From an uncultured Flavobacteriaceae bacterium (lineage in GTDB: Bacteria > Bacteroidota > Bacteroidia > Flavobacteriales > Flavobacteriaceae), in NCBI GenBank assembly GCA_938017825.1, contig CALIJE010000020.1, positions 1-64,000 of the forward strand: DNA of 64,000 nucleotides, read 5' to 3'. A program made the translations under genes and the position numbers. Shown here piece after piece: positions 27,354 through 36,678 of the stretch (position 1 is its first letter; each line of letters begins with the position of its first letter). The notes under the pieces are model-generated. The model saw nothing but the letters and a program-made list of their open reading frames with translations. It had not been told where the DNA came from and made no database searches.

Positions 27354-27742
27354 AACAGTTTGAACAAACGCGGATTTCAAATTTTAAAAAGAATTTTTAG
27401 CATAACCACTTTTTACATTAGTCAAACTACACTACATTTAAAACTTGAATTCCAATTAGCTCTATACAAAGACATAAAAAAAGTTAGTTACGATTGATAG
27501 AAAGCCATACTATAAGTAGTATTGAATCGTTAGTTAAAATATAAAAGCAAAACAAACAAGATTATAGTGCAGTTTTGCTAGTTAAAAGAGCATTAATCCC
27601 CTTGCGTTTTTTAATTTTAACTTAGTGTTAATGTCGTTAAACGATTACCCCCAGTACCGAATAAGTAAACAAGAATAAATCTATTAAACTTGTGCAGATA
27701 AAGCACTTTTAAATTGAAATGTTTTTATAATACAGAATTGAA
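27354..27742 (+). promoter_or_regulatory. 389-base non-coding leader before the carbamoyltransferase
   Basis: AT-rich and without coding potential. It contains a nested inverted repeat at 27490-27530 flanked by two copies of GTTAGTTA (27483-27490 and 27529-27536). A -7-like CAGTTTTG lies at 27570-27577 without a matched TTG. It probably holds the promoter for the genes at 27743 and 29549, and perhaps the end of the previous transcript, though no clear terminator is visible. Confidence 0.4.
27490..27530. repeat. Nested inverted repeat upstream of the carbamoyltransferase gene
   Basis: Outer arms ACGATT (27490-27495) and AATCGT (27525-27530) enclose inner arms ATACTA (27507-27512) and TAGTAT (27517-27522) around TAAG. 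No T-run follows, so an operator or RNA fold is more likely than a terminator. Confidence 0.5.
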
Positions 27743-29458
27743 ATGATTGTACTAGGGTTAAACACACACCATGCAGATTCGTCTGCAGCCATATTTGTTG
27801 ATGGGATTCTTATCGCAGCTACCGAAGAAGAGAGATTTACACGAATAAAGCACTGGGCAGGCTTCCCAGAACAGGCCATTCGTTTTTGTCTTAGTGAAGC
27901 CAATGTTACCTTAGACCAAGTTGATCATATTACGATAGGGCGCGATACCAGCGCTAAACTAGATCGCAAAATGCTCTATGTCTTAAAGAACGCAGGTAAA
28001 ATTTCCGGCCTTCTAAAAGACCGTCTTTCCAATCGAAAAAAGATAACTTCAATGGCCGAATATTTTTCGAAAGCTTTTGGGGTATCGGAAGAATCGATCA
28101 ACAACAAACTTAAGGGTATCGAACATCATAGGGCGCACCTTGCCTCTACTTTCTTTGCCTCTCCGTTTGAGGAATCCGCAATAATTTCGATAGACGGTTC
28201 GGGAGATTTTACCACCACAATGATCGCCCATGGAAAAGGAAATAAGATTGAAGTTCTAGATTCTATAGATTTTCCCGTTTCCCTAGGGTTCATTTACACC
28301 GCCTTTACCCACTATTTAGGATTTCCGCATTATGGTGATGAATACAAGGTGATGGGACTTGCCCCTTATGGGGAACCGAAGTATGTTGATCAGATCATGA
28401 AAATTGTGAAGCTTAAGAAAAACGGACTATGGACCTGGGACGCTTCCTATTTTAATGAAATCAAAGTTCTTTATGAAAACAACCAGCCTGTAGTACCTTC
28501 CTTTTTCTCAAAAAAATTCGAAACCGAGTTTGGAGTTCCGAGAAAGAAAAACGAAGAGCTTACCCAATACCACAAAGACTTGGCAAAATCTGTACAGGTT
28601 TTTACCGAGAATGTCATATTTCACATGCTGAACCATCTTCAGAAAAGAACTGGTAGCAAGAATGTTTGTCTGGCTGGTGGAGTCGCGCAGAATTCAGTGG
28701 CCAACGGCAAAATAATAGCGAATACCGATTTTGAGAATCTTTATATTCCATCTGCCGGTCACGACGCCGGAATTTCTATGGGATCTGCCTTGTTTCACTA
28801 TCACCAGAACTTAAATAAGCCAAGAAACAAATCCATTCGTACGGCAAGTACCGGATCCTCGTTCTCTAATGCGGAAGTCGAAGCTTTTTTAAAGGAGAAT
28901 AATATCCCGTACAAGAAGATGGAAGATGAGGCGCTTTTTGATTATATCAGCGATAAATTGATCGTGCCCTGCGTGGTTGGATGGTTTCAAGGAAAAGCGG
29001 AATTTGGCCCCAGAGCCCTTGGAAACCGCTCAATTATTGCAGATCCAAGAAATGAAAAAGCGAAAGAACTGCTAAATTTAAAAATCAAAAGACGCGAAAG
29101 TTTTAGACCATTTGCACCATCGGTACTTAAGGAGTATGTTGATGAATTTTTCGTTTACAATGACGAAGTACCGTTTATGGAAAAAGTATTTCCAATTAGA
29201 CCGGAAAAGCATAAAGACATACCAGCGGTTACACATGTTGATGGTACCGGAAGGTTACAAAGTGTAGACAAGGAGGTTTCTCCTCGCTATTACGGTCTAA
29301 TTGATGCGTTTAGAGCTAAAACCAATGTCCCTATTTTGTTAAACACTTCCTTTAACGAAAATGAACCTATCGTAAACACACCACAGGAGGCGTACGCCTG
29401 TTTTGATCGTACTCAGATGGATGTTCTGGTTTTGGAAAATTGCGTAATTGAGCGTTAG
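27743..29458 (+). CDS. Carbamoyltransferase (NodU/CmcH family)
   Basis: A 571-residue enzyme of the family that transfers the carbamoyl group of carbamoyl phosphate, via carbamoyl-AMP, to a sugar or antibiotic hydroxyl. The N-terminal domain begins LGLNTHHADSSAA and contains the HHRAH metal/ATP-site motif at 128-132 and IDGSGDFTTT. The C-terminal carbamoyltransferase domain has FQGKAEFGPRALGNRSIIADPR and the SFNENEPIV segment. Length is normal. Its place between a WbpV-like reductase and the initiating transferase indicates O-carbamoylation of a polysaccharide sugar. The exact acceptor is unknown. Confidence 0.9.
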   Translation: MIVLGLNTHHADSSAAIFVDGILIAATEEERFTRIKHWAGFPEQAIRFCLSEANVTLDQVDHITIGRDTSAKLDRKMLYVLKNAGKISGLLKDRLSNRKKITSMAEYFSKAFGVSEESINNKLKGIEHHRAHLASTFFASPFEESAIISIDGSGDFTTTMIAHGKGNKIEVLDSIDFPVSLGFIYTAFTHYLGFPHYGDEYKVMGLAPYGEPKYVDQIMKIVKLKKNGLWTWDASYFNEIKVLYENNQPVVPSFFSKKFETEFGVPRKKNEELTQYHKDLAKSVQVFTENVIFHMLNHLQKRTGSKNVCLAGGVAQNSVANGKIIANTDFENLYIPSAGHDAGISMGSALFHYHQNLNKPRNKSIRTASTGSSFSNAEVEAFLKENNIPYKKMEDEALFDYISDKLIVPCVVGWFQGKAEFGPRALGNRSIIADPRNEKAKELLNLKIKRRESFRPFAPSVLKEYVDEFFVYNDEVPFMEKVFPIRPEKHKDIPAVTHVDGTGRLQSVDKEVSPRYYGLIDAFRAKTNVPILLNTSFNENEPIVNTPQEAYACFDRTQMDVLVLENCVIER

Positions 29459-29548
29459 ACGAGAATAGCAATTCCTATTTCGCTGACCTTCTAATTTTAA
29501 TAATATGGGTCACAGAAATTACCTACCATCTTCAATATAAGGCATACT

Positions 29549-30514
29549 ATGCAATTCGTTCATTATCCGCTAATCACATTGTCTATTTTTGTTTTGGCAC
29601 TTGTCTATTTACGCTTGGCTACCAAATACAAGATTATTGACAAACCCAATGAAAGAAGCTCGCATTCAATACCCACTATCAGAGGAGGTGGAATCGTATT
29701 TTTCTTATCCGTTTTAATTTTTTTCCTAATCAATGATTTCCAATACCCCTTCTTTGTTGCTGGGGTGAGCTTAATGGCTATCATTAGTTTTGTTGATGAC
29801 ATTGTAACCTTAAGTGCGCGGTTTCGGCTTATTTTTCAGCTTGTCGGAGTTGGTCTATTGCTCTTTGAAGCTGGTTTTCTGGTACCCCCATATGCCGTGG
29901 CCCTTCTGATTCTAGTAGCTACAATTGGGTTTACCAATATCTATAATTTCATGGACGGGATAAATGGTATTACCGGTATGTATAGTTTGGCGGTACTCAC
30001 TGGATTCCTTGTGTTGAATTTCAAATTTTCAATTGTTCCCATAGACTTGATTATTATCCCAATGCTCTCGGTTGTGGTATTCGGTTACTTTAACTTCCGT
30101 AAAAAAGCGCGCTTTTTCGCCGGCGACGTAGGAAGCATTTCTATGGCGATGATCGTCGTTTTTTTGGCACTTCTTTTCTTTAAAAAGCTTGCTGCACCGA
30201 TTCTACTACTACTCTTCGTTGTTTATCTATTGGATGGCGGTTTGACCCTTATAAGGCGATTGATCAATGGAGAAAATATCTTTGAACCCCATCGATCTCA
30301 TTTATATCAGCGGATGGTGCAAGAGACAAGCTTGTCTCATTTACAAGTGTCGGGCGTTTTTGCGGCAGTTCAATTATTAATGATTATCCCTGTTATGCTA
30401 TCAATAGAGAAAGACTGGAAAATACAGACTATCGTCTTATTGACTTGTCTTATTGTACTAACAGTTGCTTATTTAATCGTTTACAGAAAAATGAACCTAA
30501 AAGCCAAAGTATAA
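29549..30514 (+). CDS. WecA/WbpL-type polyprenyl-phosphate phosphoglycosyltransferase (MraY family)
   Basis: A 321-residue membrane protein with about ten transmembrane segments. It is predicted to transfer a HexNAc-1-phosphate to undecaprenyl phosphate and so start repeat-unit synthesis. Diagnostic features are HSIPTIRGGGI near the N-terminus, FVDDIVTLSARFR, YNFMDGINGITG with Asp136, FFAGDVGSIS, and HRSHLYQR at 248-255. These fit the WbpL/WecA branch rather than MraY. With the WbpV-like gene at 26442 it recalls the wbpV-wbpL arrangement of Pseudomonas O-antigen loci. It is the last gene of the polysaccharide locus and is followed by a strong bidirectional terminator. Confidence 0.88.
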   Translation: MQFVHYPLITLSIFVLALVYLRLATKYKIIDKPNERSSHSIPTIRGGGIVFFLSVLIFFLINDFQYPFFVAGVSLMAIISFVDDIVTLSARFRLIFQLVGVGLLLFEAGFLVPPYAVALLILVATIGFTNIYNFMDGINGITGMYSLAVLTGFLVLNFKFSIVPIDLIIIPMLSVVVFGYFNFRKKARFFAGDVGSISMAMIVVFLALLFFKKLAAPILLLLFVVYLLDGGLTLIRRLINGENIFEPHRSHLYQRMVQETSLSHLQVSGVFAAVQLLMIIPVMLSIEKDWKIQTIVLLTCLIVLTVAYLIVYRKMNLKAKV

Positions 30515-30538
30515 AGAACTGGCAAGATCATACAAGAA

Positions 30539-30567
30539 AAAACGCCATTGCTAGACAATGGCGTTTT
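30539..30567. terminator. Bidirectional terminator at the end of the polysaccharide locus
   Basis: A perfect 12-bp stem (30539-30550 with 30556-30567) with loop CTAGA. A run of A on the left and of T on the right lets it serve both convergent genes (29549 plus strand, 30596 minus strand). Confidence 0.85.
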
Positions 30568-30595
30568 CGTTTCACAAAACAAAATGGTCGTTTGG

Positions 30596-31774
30596 CTACA
30601 AATTCGTAATGATAAATTCTGATCGTCTATTTATTTTATGCTTCTCTTCAGGGCAATAGGTAGTATCATCACATTCATTTAACAACTGCTCCTCACCTAC
30701 TCCTTCAAACGTTAATCTATCTGGAGCTATACCGGCATCAATCAAATAATCTCTTGTACGCTGCACTCTTCGCTCAGACAACCATAGGTTATACGTTGAG
30801 GCACCTCTTGAATCGGTATGCGATACAATCTTTAGAACCACCGTAGATTCTTTCTCCAAAATCAAAGCCATGGAATCGAGAACCGCTTTGGATTCTTGAT
30901 TTAAGTAAGACGAATTAAGGTCAAAGTATACATAACCCAGTTCTTTGATGCTATTTTCCAAAGCGGCCTTACGTTGGTTTTCAGCATCTATTTTTGCTTT
31001 TTCAATTGCAGCTAGTCGTTCTTTTTCTTTTGCAGCGGCCAAACGTTCGGCCATTAATGCTTCCTCCTTTATTCGGTTCGCGTTGGCAATAGAATCTTGA
31101 ACGCGCTGCTTTTCTTGCTCTAAGGCAAGTATTTGGGCCAATTTCTCTTCGCCTTTTTTGGAAAGTCCTTTTTCAATACCGAATTGATAGACCACCCCCG
31201 CCGAATGTTGCAGGTGATTTGTTGCTCCTTTATCTCCCATTGCCCATTTACCACTCGAGTTGATATCAATTCCCCATCTGTCAGAGATCCATGTTCGAAA
31301 GCCCAAAATCGCATTGTACGTTCCGCGAGACATGTTGTTGGCCTCTGAATATCCTAAACCGATGCCCACATACGGATCAAACCACGCGGTCTGCCCGATC
31401 AATTTGTTTAAATCATAGCTCAATCGGGTGTCAATCGCATAATAGGTAGTCTCCTCTGTATTGATAGCGGCGTCAATGGTCTTACCTACTTTGTATTTAT
31501 TGTAGGTTCCGATTGCTTCTATACCGATACCACTCTTGAAATATCTTCCGATACTTATCCTTGACGGAAATGAGACGGCATTCCATTCATCCTTGATATT
31601 AAAAAGTCCGTCGTACACATTTCCGGAATCATCTACAAAGTTGAAACCTAAGCCCGCCATGTAGGAACTAATGACGATACTATCCTTTTCAGTAAGCTGC
31701 AAAGAGTCTTGGGCATAGGTACTCACTAAAAATGAGCATGACAGAACACCTAACAAAAGCGTAATTTTCCTCAT
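30596..31774 (-). CDS. OmpA family outer membrane protein
   Basis: A 392-residue protein with a signal peptide (MRKITLLLGVLSCSFLVSTYAQ). An N-terminal outer-membrane beta-barrel-like domain (about 25-200) is followed by an Ala/Glu/Lys-rich helical linker (about 205-270) and a C-terminal OmpA peptidoglycan-binding domain with YFDLNSSYLN, SHTDSRGASTYNLWLSERR and NRRSEFIITN. A DDTTYCPE cysteine loop, with a partner cysteine at NECDD, lies near the end, a feature common in Bacteroidota OmpA proteins. It links the outer membrane to peptidoglycan. The gene is separate from its neighbours (199 bases upstream, terminator downstream). Confidence 0.92.
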   Translation of the reverse strand: MRKITLLLGVLSCSFLVSTYAQDSLQLTEKDSIVISSYMAGLGFNFVDDSGNVYDGLFNIKDEWNAVSFPSRISIGRYFKSGIGIEAIGTYNKYKVGKTIDAAINTEETTYYAIDTRLSYDLNKLIGQTAWFDPYVGIGLGYSEANNMSRGTYNAILGFRTWISDRWGIDINSSGKWAMGDKGATNHLQHSAGVVYQFGIEKGLSKKGEEKLAQILALEQEKQRVQDSIANANRIKEEALMAERLAAAKEKERLAAIEKAKIDAENQRKAALENSIKELGYVYFDLNSSYLNQESKAVLDSMALILEKESTVVLKIVSHTDSRGASTYNLWLSERRVQRTRDYLIDAGIAPDRLTFEGVGEEQLLNECDDTTYCPEEKHKINRRSEFIITNL

Positions 31775-31973
31775 AATGATAACATTTGGGTATTAATCAA
31801 GTATAAAGTTATTGTTAAGGAAGGTTGGCAACAAAATTGTACCGTTAACGGGCATTTTATTCGTTGGACTACATTTTGGAAAAACTAGGTTGTAGGAAAT
31901 ATAAATTCAAATACACCATATCTAAAAAAGAGGTACTTGGTCGGTATTGTACAATGTAAATTTTCGAAAAAGG

Positions 31974-32450
31974 CTATTCCATGGCCTTAAAACGTATATT
32001 CTTTGTGGTATTGGGCATTTTATAAATACTAAAAGGGCTCACGGTACTTACAGGTTTTTCCTTGTTCTCTATATTATTCATTCCTAAAACCATTTCAGTA
32101 TCCGTTTCTTCCGCAACCAATAAAGTTGGTTTGGTTCCATTGCCATCGATTCCCGCGCAATAAATGATGACCATATCTTTTGAGAAATCAACATCGGGTA
32201 CAGGAATTCCCGGTTTTCTGGTCCTATTAATTTTTGAAAAGAATTTTGACAAGCTTTTTGAACTAGTAAACACATGGGTTTCAACACTATCCGTTGGAGC
32301 GTAGCCAGCCTCTGCTAAAAGGGTTAATTGTGAATCGGTAGCGGTTTCATCACTGTCGCTATCCATAGCTGTTTTTTTTTGTCCGTTACAACTAAGTATA
32401 AGTAGCCCAGTCAAAATAACACCGAGAACAACTGATTTAACCAATTGCAT
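31974..32450 (-). CDS. Small lipoprotein of unknown function, possibly PrcB-like
   Basis: The start at 32450 is chosen over 32492 because it gives a proper lipoprotein signal (MQLVKSVVLGVILTGLLILSC). The product is 158 residues. After the lipid-attachment cysteine there is an acidic linker, then a compact domain with FTSSKSLSKFFSKINR and VDFSKDMVIIYCAG, which loosely resembles the PrcB C-terminal domain seen in protease-associated proteins; this is a weak resemblance. The first 14 bases overlap the end of bshA, so translation is probably coupled. The function is unknown. Confidence 0.7.
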   Translation of the reverse strand: MQLVKSVVLGVILTGLLILSCNGQKKTAMDSDSDETATDSQLTLLAEAGYAPTDSVETHVFTSSKSLSKFFSKINRTRKPGIPVPDVDFSKDMVIIYCAGIDGNGTKPTLLVAEETDTEMVLGMNNIENKEKPVSTVSPFSIYKMPNTTKNIRFKAME

Positions 32451-33582
32451 TTTTGTACCGTCTTTCATACGCTTTTTTATAAATGTCCTCATATAATGGT
32501 AAAATATTCAATATATCGAAGTCTAGGGCTACCTTCTTGGCATTCGCCTTGAACGATTCCAAGACCTTGTCGTCGCCAAGAATTTTCAGGGCGTTTTGTG
32601 CCATCTCGTCGATATCACCAATTTCACTAAGATAACCGGTGACTCCCTGTTGGTTTACTTCTGGTATACCCCCGGCATTACTTGAGATTACCGGAACTTT
32701 ATTGATCATTGCCTCTAGTGCTGCCAAACCGAAACTTTCAGACTCTGAGGGCAGTAAGAACAAATCGGTAAAACAAAGAATACGATCTATTTGATTGCTG
32801 TTGCCCAAGAAAATTACCCTATCGGAAATGCCCAGTTTTTCACAGAGTTCTTCGGCCCCCTCCTTTTCTGGCCCATCACCTACCATGACTAATTTCGCCG
32901 GAAGTTGTTGCTGTACCTTATAAAAAATTTGAATAATATCGGGAATACGCTTTACTTTTCTAAAATTACTGATGTGGGTGATAATCTTTTCATCGTCATT
33001 TGCCATCAGGGCACGTTGACAATCGGTAAACGAATCGCTGTACTTACGTTTATCAATGAAATTGGGAACCACTTCGATCTCATTTTTAATATTGAAAATA
33101 TCCAAAGTGCGTTGCCTCAAATTCTCTGAAACTGATGTAACTACATCCGATTGATTAATGCTAAAGGTTACGGCCGGTTTGTAAAAAGGGTGTTTTCCGA
33201 CCAAGGTAATATCGGTGCCGTGCAATGTTGTAACCATAGGTATATGAATACCTTCTTCCTCCAACATTTTTTTTGCCATATAACCGGCATAGGCGTGTGG
33301 TATTGCATAGTGTACATGAAGCAGCTCGATACCGTATAATTTGATCGTATCGACCAACTTGCTCGACAAGGCCAATTCATAGGGTTGATACTTAAACAGC
33401 GGATATTCAGGGACATGCACTTCATGGAAGTGTATGTTATTGTTCAACAATTCTAACCGAACGGGTTGTCTATACGTCACAAAATGCACTTCGTGCCCTC
33501 TGTCGGCCAAAGCAATACCTAATTCTGTGGCTACCACGCCACTACCGCCAAAGGTGGGGTAACATACAATCGCTATTTTCAT
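32437..33582 (-). CDS. bshA: N-acetyl-alpha-D-glucosaminyl L-malate synthase
   Basis: GT4 enzyme that joins UDP-GlcNAc and L-malate in the first step of bacillithiol synthesis. It is recognised by the opening MKIAIVCYPTFGGSGVVATELG, the HVHYAIPHA segment, TTLHGTDITLVG, the donor-domain HISNFRKVKRI, and EX7E in SESESFGLAALEA. At 381 residues it matches the family. The bshB and bshC genes are not in the window. A small lipoprotein gene overlaps its 3' end. A TAAATTTG element (on the minus strand, 33587-33594) lies immediately before the start codon, too close to be a standard promoter with a leader. Confidence 0.93.
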   Translation of the reverse strand: MKIAIVCYPTFGGSGVVATELGIALADRGHEVHFVTYRQPVRLELLNNNIHFHEVHVPEYPLFKYQPYELALSSKLVDTIKLYGIELLHVHYAIPHAYAGYMAKKMLEEEGIHIPMVTTLHGTDITLVGKHPFYKPAVTFSINQSDVVTSVSENLRQRTLDIFNIKNEIEVVPNFIDKRKYSDSFTDCQRALMANDDEKIITHISNFRKVKRIPDIIQIFYKVQQQLPAKLVMVGDGPEKEGAEELCEKLGISDRVIFLGNSNQIDRILCFTDLFLLPSESESFGLAALEAMINKVPVISSNAGGIPEVNQQGVTGYLSEIGDIDEMAQNALKILGDDKVLESFKANAKKVALDFDILNILPLYEDIYKKAYERRYKNAIG

Positions 33583-33666
33583 TAGTCAAATTTAATAAAA
33601 CCAAAGGGTTAGTTGCTCCACAAAAGGCAATATTACAAGTATCTTAACAAAAATGGGAGCAAGATG

Positions 33667-36579
33667 CTAGTCTAACATGGCATCGTATATAGCAGCCTGT
33701 ATTCGGGTCCTAAGCCCAGATTTTACCAGAAGTCTGTTCGTGGCGGTCGGGTAGGTTCTGTTAGAAAGGAAAACATATACCAAATCCTTGGCAGGGTCTG
33801 CCCATGTATAGGTACCAGTAAAACCGCTATGTCCGAAGCTTTTGGGAGAAACACGATCACTTGCCGGACCTCCACCTCGTGCATCCGGTTTGTCAAAACC
33901 AACACCTCGACGCACCTTTTTATTACAGAAATAGCAGGTATTGAATTTCTTTACCGTTCGTGAATCAAGAAATCGGTCTCCACCATAAAAACCACCCTGA
34001 AGATACATCTGCATAATTTTGGCCACATCATTCGCGTTACTGAACAAGCCTGCATGGCCACCAACTCCTCCTTGCATAGCAGCTCCCATGTCATGAACGT
34101 AGCCCTGTACACGCCCGTAGCGGTAATAGGTATCCTCTTCACTCGGCACGATGCGTTCTTTGGGGTATTTGTCCAAAGGATTATAGGTAGTCGTGAATGC
34201 ACCCAACGGTTTGTAGATAAGTTCTTCGGTCAATTCATCCAAACGCTTTCCTTTTTTATCTTCAATGTACTTTTTTAGCACATAATAGGCCACATCACTG
34301 TAGCGATAACGGTTGGATTTTAAATCTTGCCGACCAATTCGATTATAGATCGAATCTTTATAGGCATCGGTCAAATACAATTCATCATTGACCTTGATAG
34401 AGAAACCATTTAGGGGTTTGTTTCTATAAAATTCACCTGAAGGCTTTCGATTATCATCTAATGTACTCACATAGAACGCAATCCAAGCAGGAAGTCTTCC
34501 ATAGTGGGAAAGCGCTTTCAGCACAGTAACATTTTTCAAATTTGTTGTATCATAACCGGGAATAAGCTCCCCAAATGTGTCGTTCAGCTTAATTTCTTTT
34601 TTTTCCTCCATTCGCATTACCATGGGCAAGGTGGCCAATATTTTGGTAACTGAGGCCAAGTCATATAAGTGATCGTTTGTGATACTATCATTTGACTTAT
34701 AAGTAGGCTTCCCAAATGATTTATGGTAGATCACCTTTCCCCTTCTTGCAATCAATACCTGTGCTCCTGGATACATCAACGAATCCAATCCATCGTGTAC
34801 CAAAGAGTCAACGGCAGCCAATTTCGAAGAATCGAAACCCACGCGCTCAGGATAACTATAGCCTAATCGTTTCAAAGACTTCAACTGAATACTTGTATTT
34901 ACCGGAAAATCCTTATGTGAACTTACAGGAAGTTTTCCTTTGGCCGCAACTGCCCCAAAAAGCAGCTGAGCAGTCTTGCGCTGTGCAATAGCACTATTTT
35001 GATAAGCCATAACAACTCCATCTACGTTCTTGAAATTCGGAACGTCTAGCAAGGCATAAGGTCGCGCAAACACAGCCAGAATAACATTTGAGGTACGTAC
35101 CTCGGAAATTTTCTTGAGCCAGTCGAGCTCCTTTTTAGAAAATTTAAACCCTTTCCACGGGCTTTCATTGCTCTTATGATGCCCAATTATGACAAGATTA
35201 AAATCTTCTAGTTTGCTTTTTAACGTTCCAATATCATTGGCTTGAATTTCCGTCACTGTTGTATACTTGTTCAACTCTTCCAAAAAAGGCTCATGATCTG
35301 CCTCTCCGAATTTGACATAGGCAATTTTCTTCTTTTCCAATTTTTTGATTCCTAACATGTAGTAATCGTTCTTTACGACGGTTATAGCATTTTCAATAGC
35401 CTCTTCGTAAAGCATATCATCCTGCAGCGAATTTAGGTCCTCATATAGGTTCTTCGTAGCAACCGTGCTGTTTTTATGTAATCCGACCTTATATTTGGCC
35501 ATAAGCACTTTCTTTACTGAATAGGCCAAACGCTCCTCGCTTATTTTCTTCTTATTGAATGCTTTGAGAAGTTTTTCTTTGGCTTTTGCGACATCCAAAG
35601 GCATGAGCAGAATATCGTTCCCTGCCCTAAAAGCCTTTAGCTCAACCTCGCCGTTCTTGCCATGCTTGGTTGCCCCCTTCATATTCAAGGCATCGGTAAA
35701 AACAAGACCTTTAAAGCCCATTTCTTCCTTGAGCACAGTGCTTATTATCTGTTCAGAAAGGGAAGACGGAAGACCTTTTTTCATTTCCAATTCAGGAACC
35801 TCCAAGTGTGCTACCATTACACTGCTCAGGCCTTCAGCAATGATTCGTCTATACGGATACATTTCAATACTATCCAAACGCTTTCTACTAAAATCGATTA
35901 CCGGCAGATCATGATGGGAGTCGGTAGCGGTATCTCCGTGACCCGGAAAGTGCTTTCCACTAGAGAGGACACCAGTACTTTCAAGGCCCTTCATAAAGGC
36001 AATACCTTTCTGTGCTACATTTTCACGATCTTCACCGAACGATCGGTTGCCGATGATTGGGTTTTTTGGATTGATATTGATATCAATATCGGGTGCGAAA
36101 TTAATATGCACCCCAAGTCTTTTGGCATGCATCCCTATGCGCTTCCCAACTTTTTCCACAATCGCATTGTCCCTAATGGCACCCAAGGTCATATTCCAAG
36201 GAAAAGAATAAGTAGAATCCAAGCGCATGGCCAGACCCCATTCAGCATCCATTGCCACCATCAGCGGGATCTTTGAAAGTTTTTGATATTTGTTGGTGAG
36301 TTGCGCTTGACGTACGGGTCCTCCAGTAGAAAAGATGACACCCCCAATATGTTGTTCCTCAATAAGGCGGGCAACTTTATCCTGGCTTGCCTTACTGGCA
36401 TCTGAATGGACCATTACCATGAAAAGTTGCCCTAATCGCTCTTCCAAGGTCATTTTATCGTATTGCGAATCGACCCATCTTTGTTGGGCAATGCTGTCTT
36501 TTGTAACCAATGGGTTTGATTGCCCATTAACGGCAAGGATGGCTAAAATAAAAATGGGGAGAACAAAACGAATTCGCAT
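33667..36579 (-). CDS. GH3 beta-N-acetylhexosaminidase fused to a serine hydrolase (beta-lactamase family)
   Basis: A 970-residue exported protein (signal peptide through residue 19). The N-terminal glycoside hydrolase family 3 domain (about 30-370) carries the NagZ signature KHFPGHGDTATDSHHDLP near residues 208-225, whose His-Asp pair acts as acid/base. A GH3 C-terminal-like domain follows to about 590. The last 370 residues are a class C beta-lactamase/esterase-type serine hydrolase with SVTK near residue 642 (SxxK nucleophile), a YSDVAYYVL Tyr motif and a GHSGFTGT segment in place of KTG. The fusion is known from Bacteroidota and suggests peptidoglycan fragment turnover in the periplasm. 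The substrate of the second domain is unknown. Confidence 0.9.
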   Translation of the reverse strand: MRIRFVLPIFILAILAVNGQSNPLVTKDSIAQQRWVDSQYDKMTLEERLGQLFMVMVHSDASKASQDKVARLIEEQHIGGVIFSTGGPVRQAQLTNKYQKLSKIPLMVAMDAEWGLAMRLDSTYSFPWNMTLGAIRDNAIVEKVGKRIGMHAKRLGVHINFAPDIDININPKNPIIGNRSFGEDRENVAQKGIAFMKGLESTGVLSSGKHFPGHGDTATDSHHDLPVIDFSRKRLDSIEMYPYRRIIAEGLSSVMVAHLEVPELEMKKGLPSSLSEQIISTVLKEEMGFKGLVFTDALNMKGATKHGKNGEVELKAFRAGNDILLMPLDVAKAKEKLLKAFNKKKISEERLAYSVKKVLMAKYKVGLHKNSTVATKNLYEDLNSLQDDMLYEEAIENAITVVKNDYYMLGIKKLEKKKIAYVKFGEADHEPFLEELNKYTTVTEIQANDIGTLKSKLEDFNLVIIGHHKSNESPWKGFKFSKKELDWLKKISEVRTSNVILAVFARPYALLDVPNFKNVDGVVMAYQNSAIAQRKTAQLLFGAVAAKGKLPVSSHKDFPVNTSIQLKSLKRLGYSYPERVGFDSSKLAAVDSLVHDGLDSLMYPGAQVLIARRGKVIYHKSFGKPTYKSNDSITNDHLYDLASVTKILATLPMVMRMEEKKEIKLNDTFGELIPGYDTTNLKNVTVLKALSHYGRLPAWIAFYVSTLDDNRKPSGEFYRNKPLNGFSIKVNDELYLTDAYKDSIYNRIGRQDLKSNRYRYSDVAYYVLKKYIEDKKGKRLDELTEELIYKPLGAFTTTYNPLDKYPKERIVPSEEDTYYRYGRVQGYVHDMGAAMQGGVGGHAGLFSNANDVAKIMQMYLQGGFYGGDRFLDSRTVKKFNTCYFCNKKVRRGVGFDKPDARGGGPASDRVSPKSFGHSGFTGTYTWADPAKDLVYVFLSNRTYPTATNRLLVKSGLRTRIQAAIYDAMLD

Positions 36580-36678
36580 ATCAAAACATCTAAGGAAATA
36601 ACAGAAAACCGTTGAAAATATTGCATTTCATCGATCAAGACTCAAAAACAGTACCGTTTCACAAAATGGCTCTTGGAT

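Noticed and set aside
35662-36276. A 204-codon open frame antisense to the GH3-serine hydrolase gene.
   Set aside because: The minus-strand gene has unmistakable GH3 motifs across this region; the plus frame shows none.
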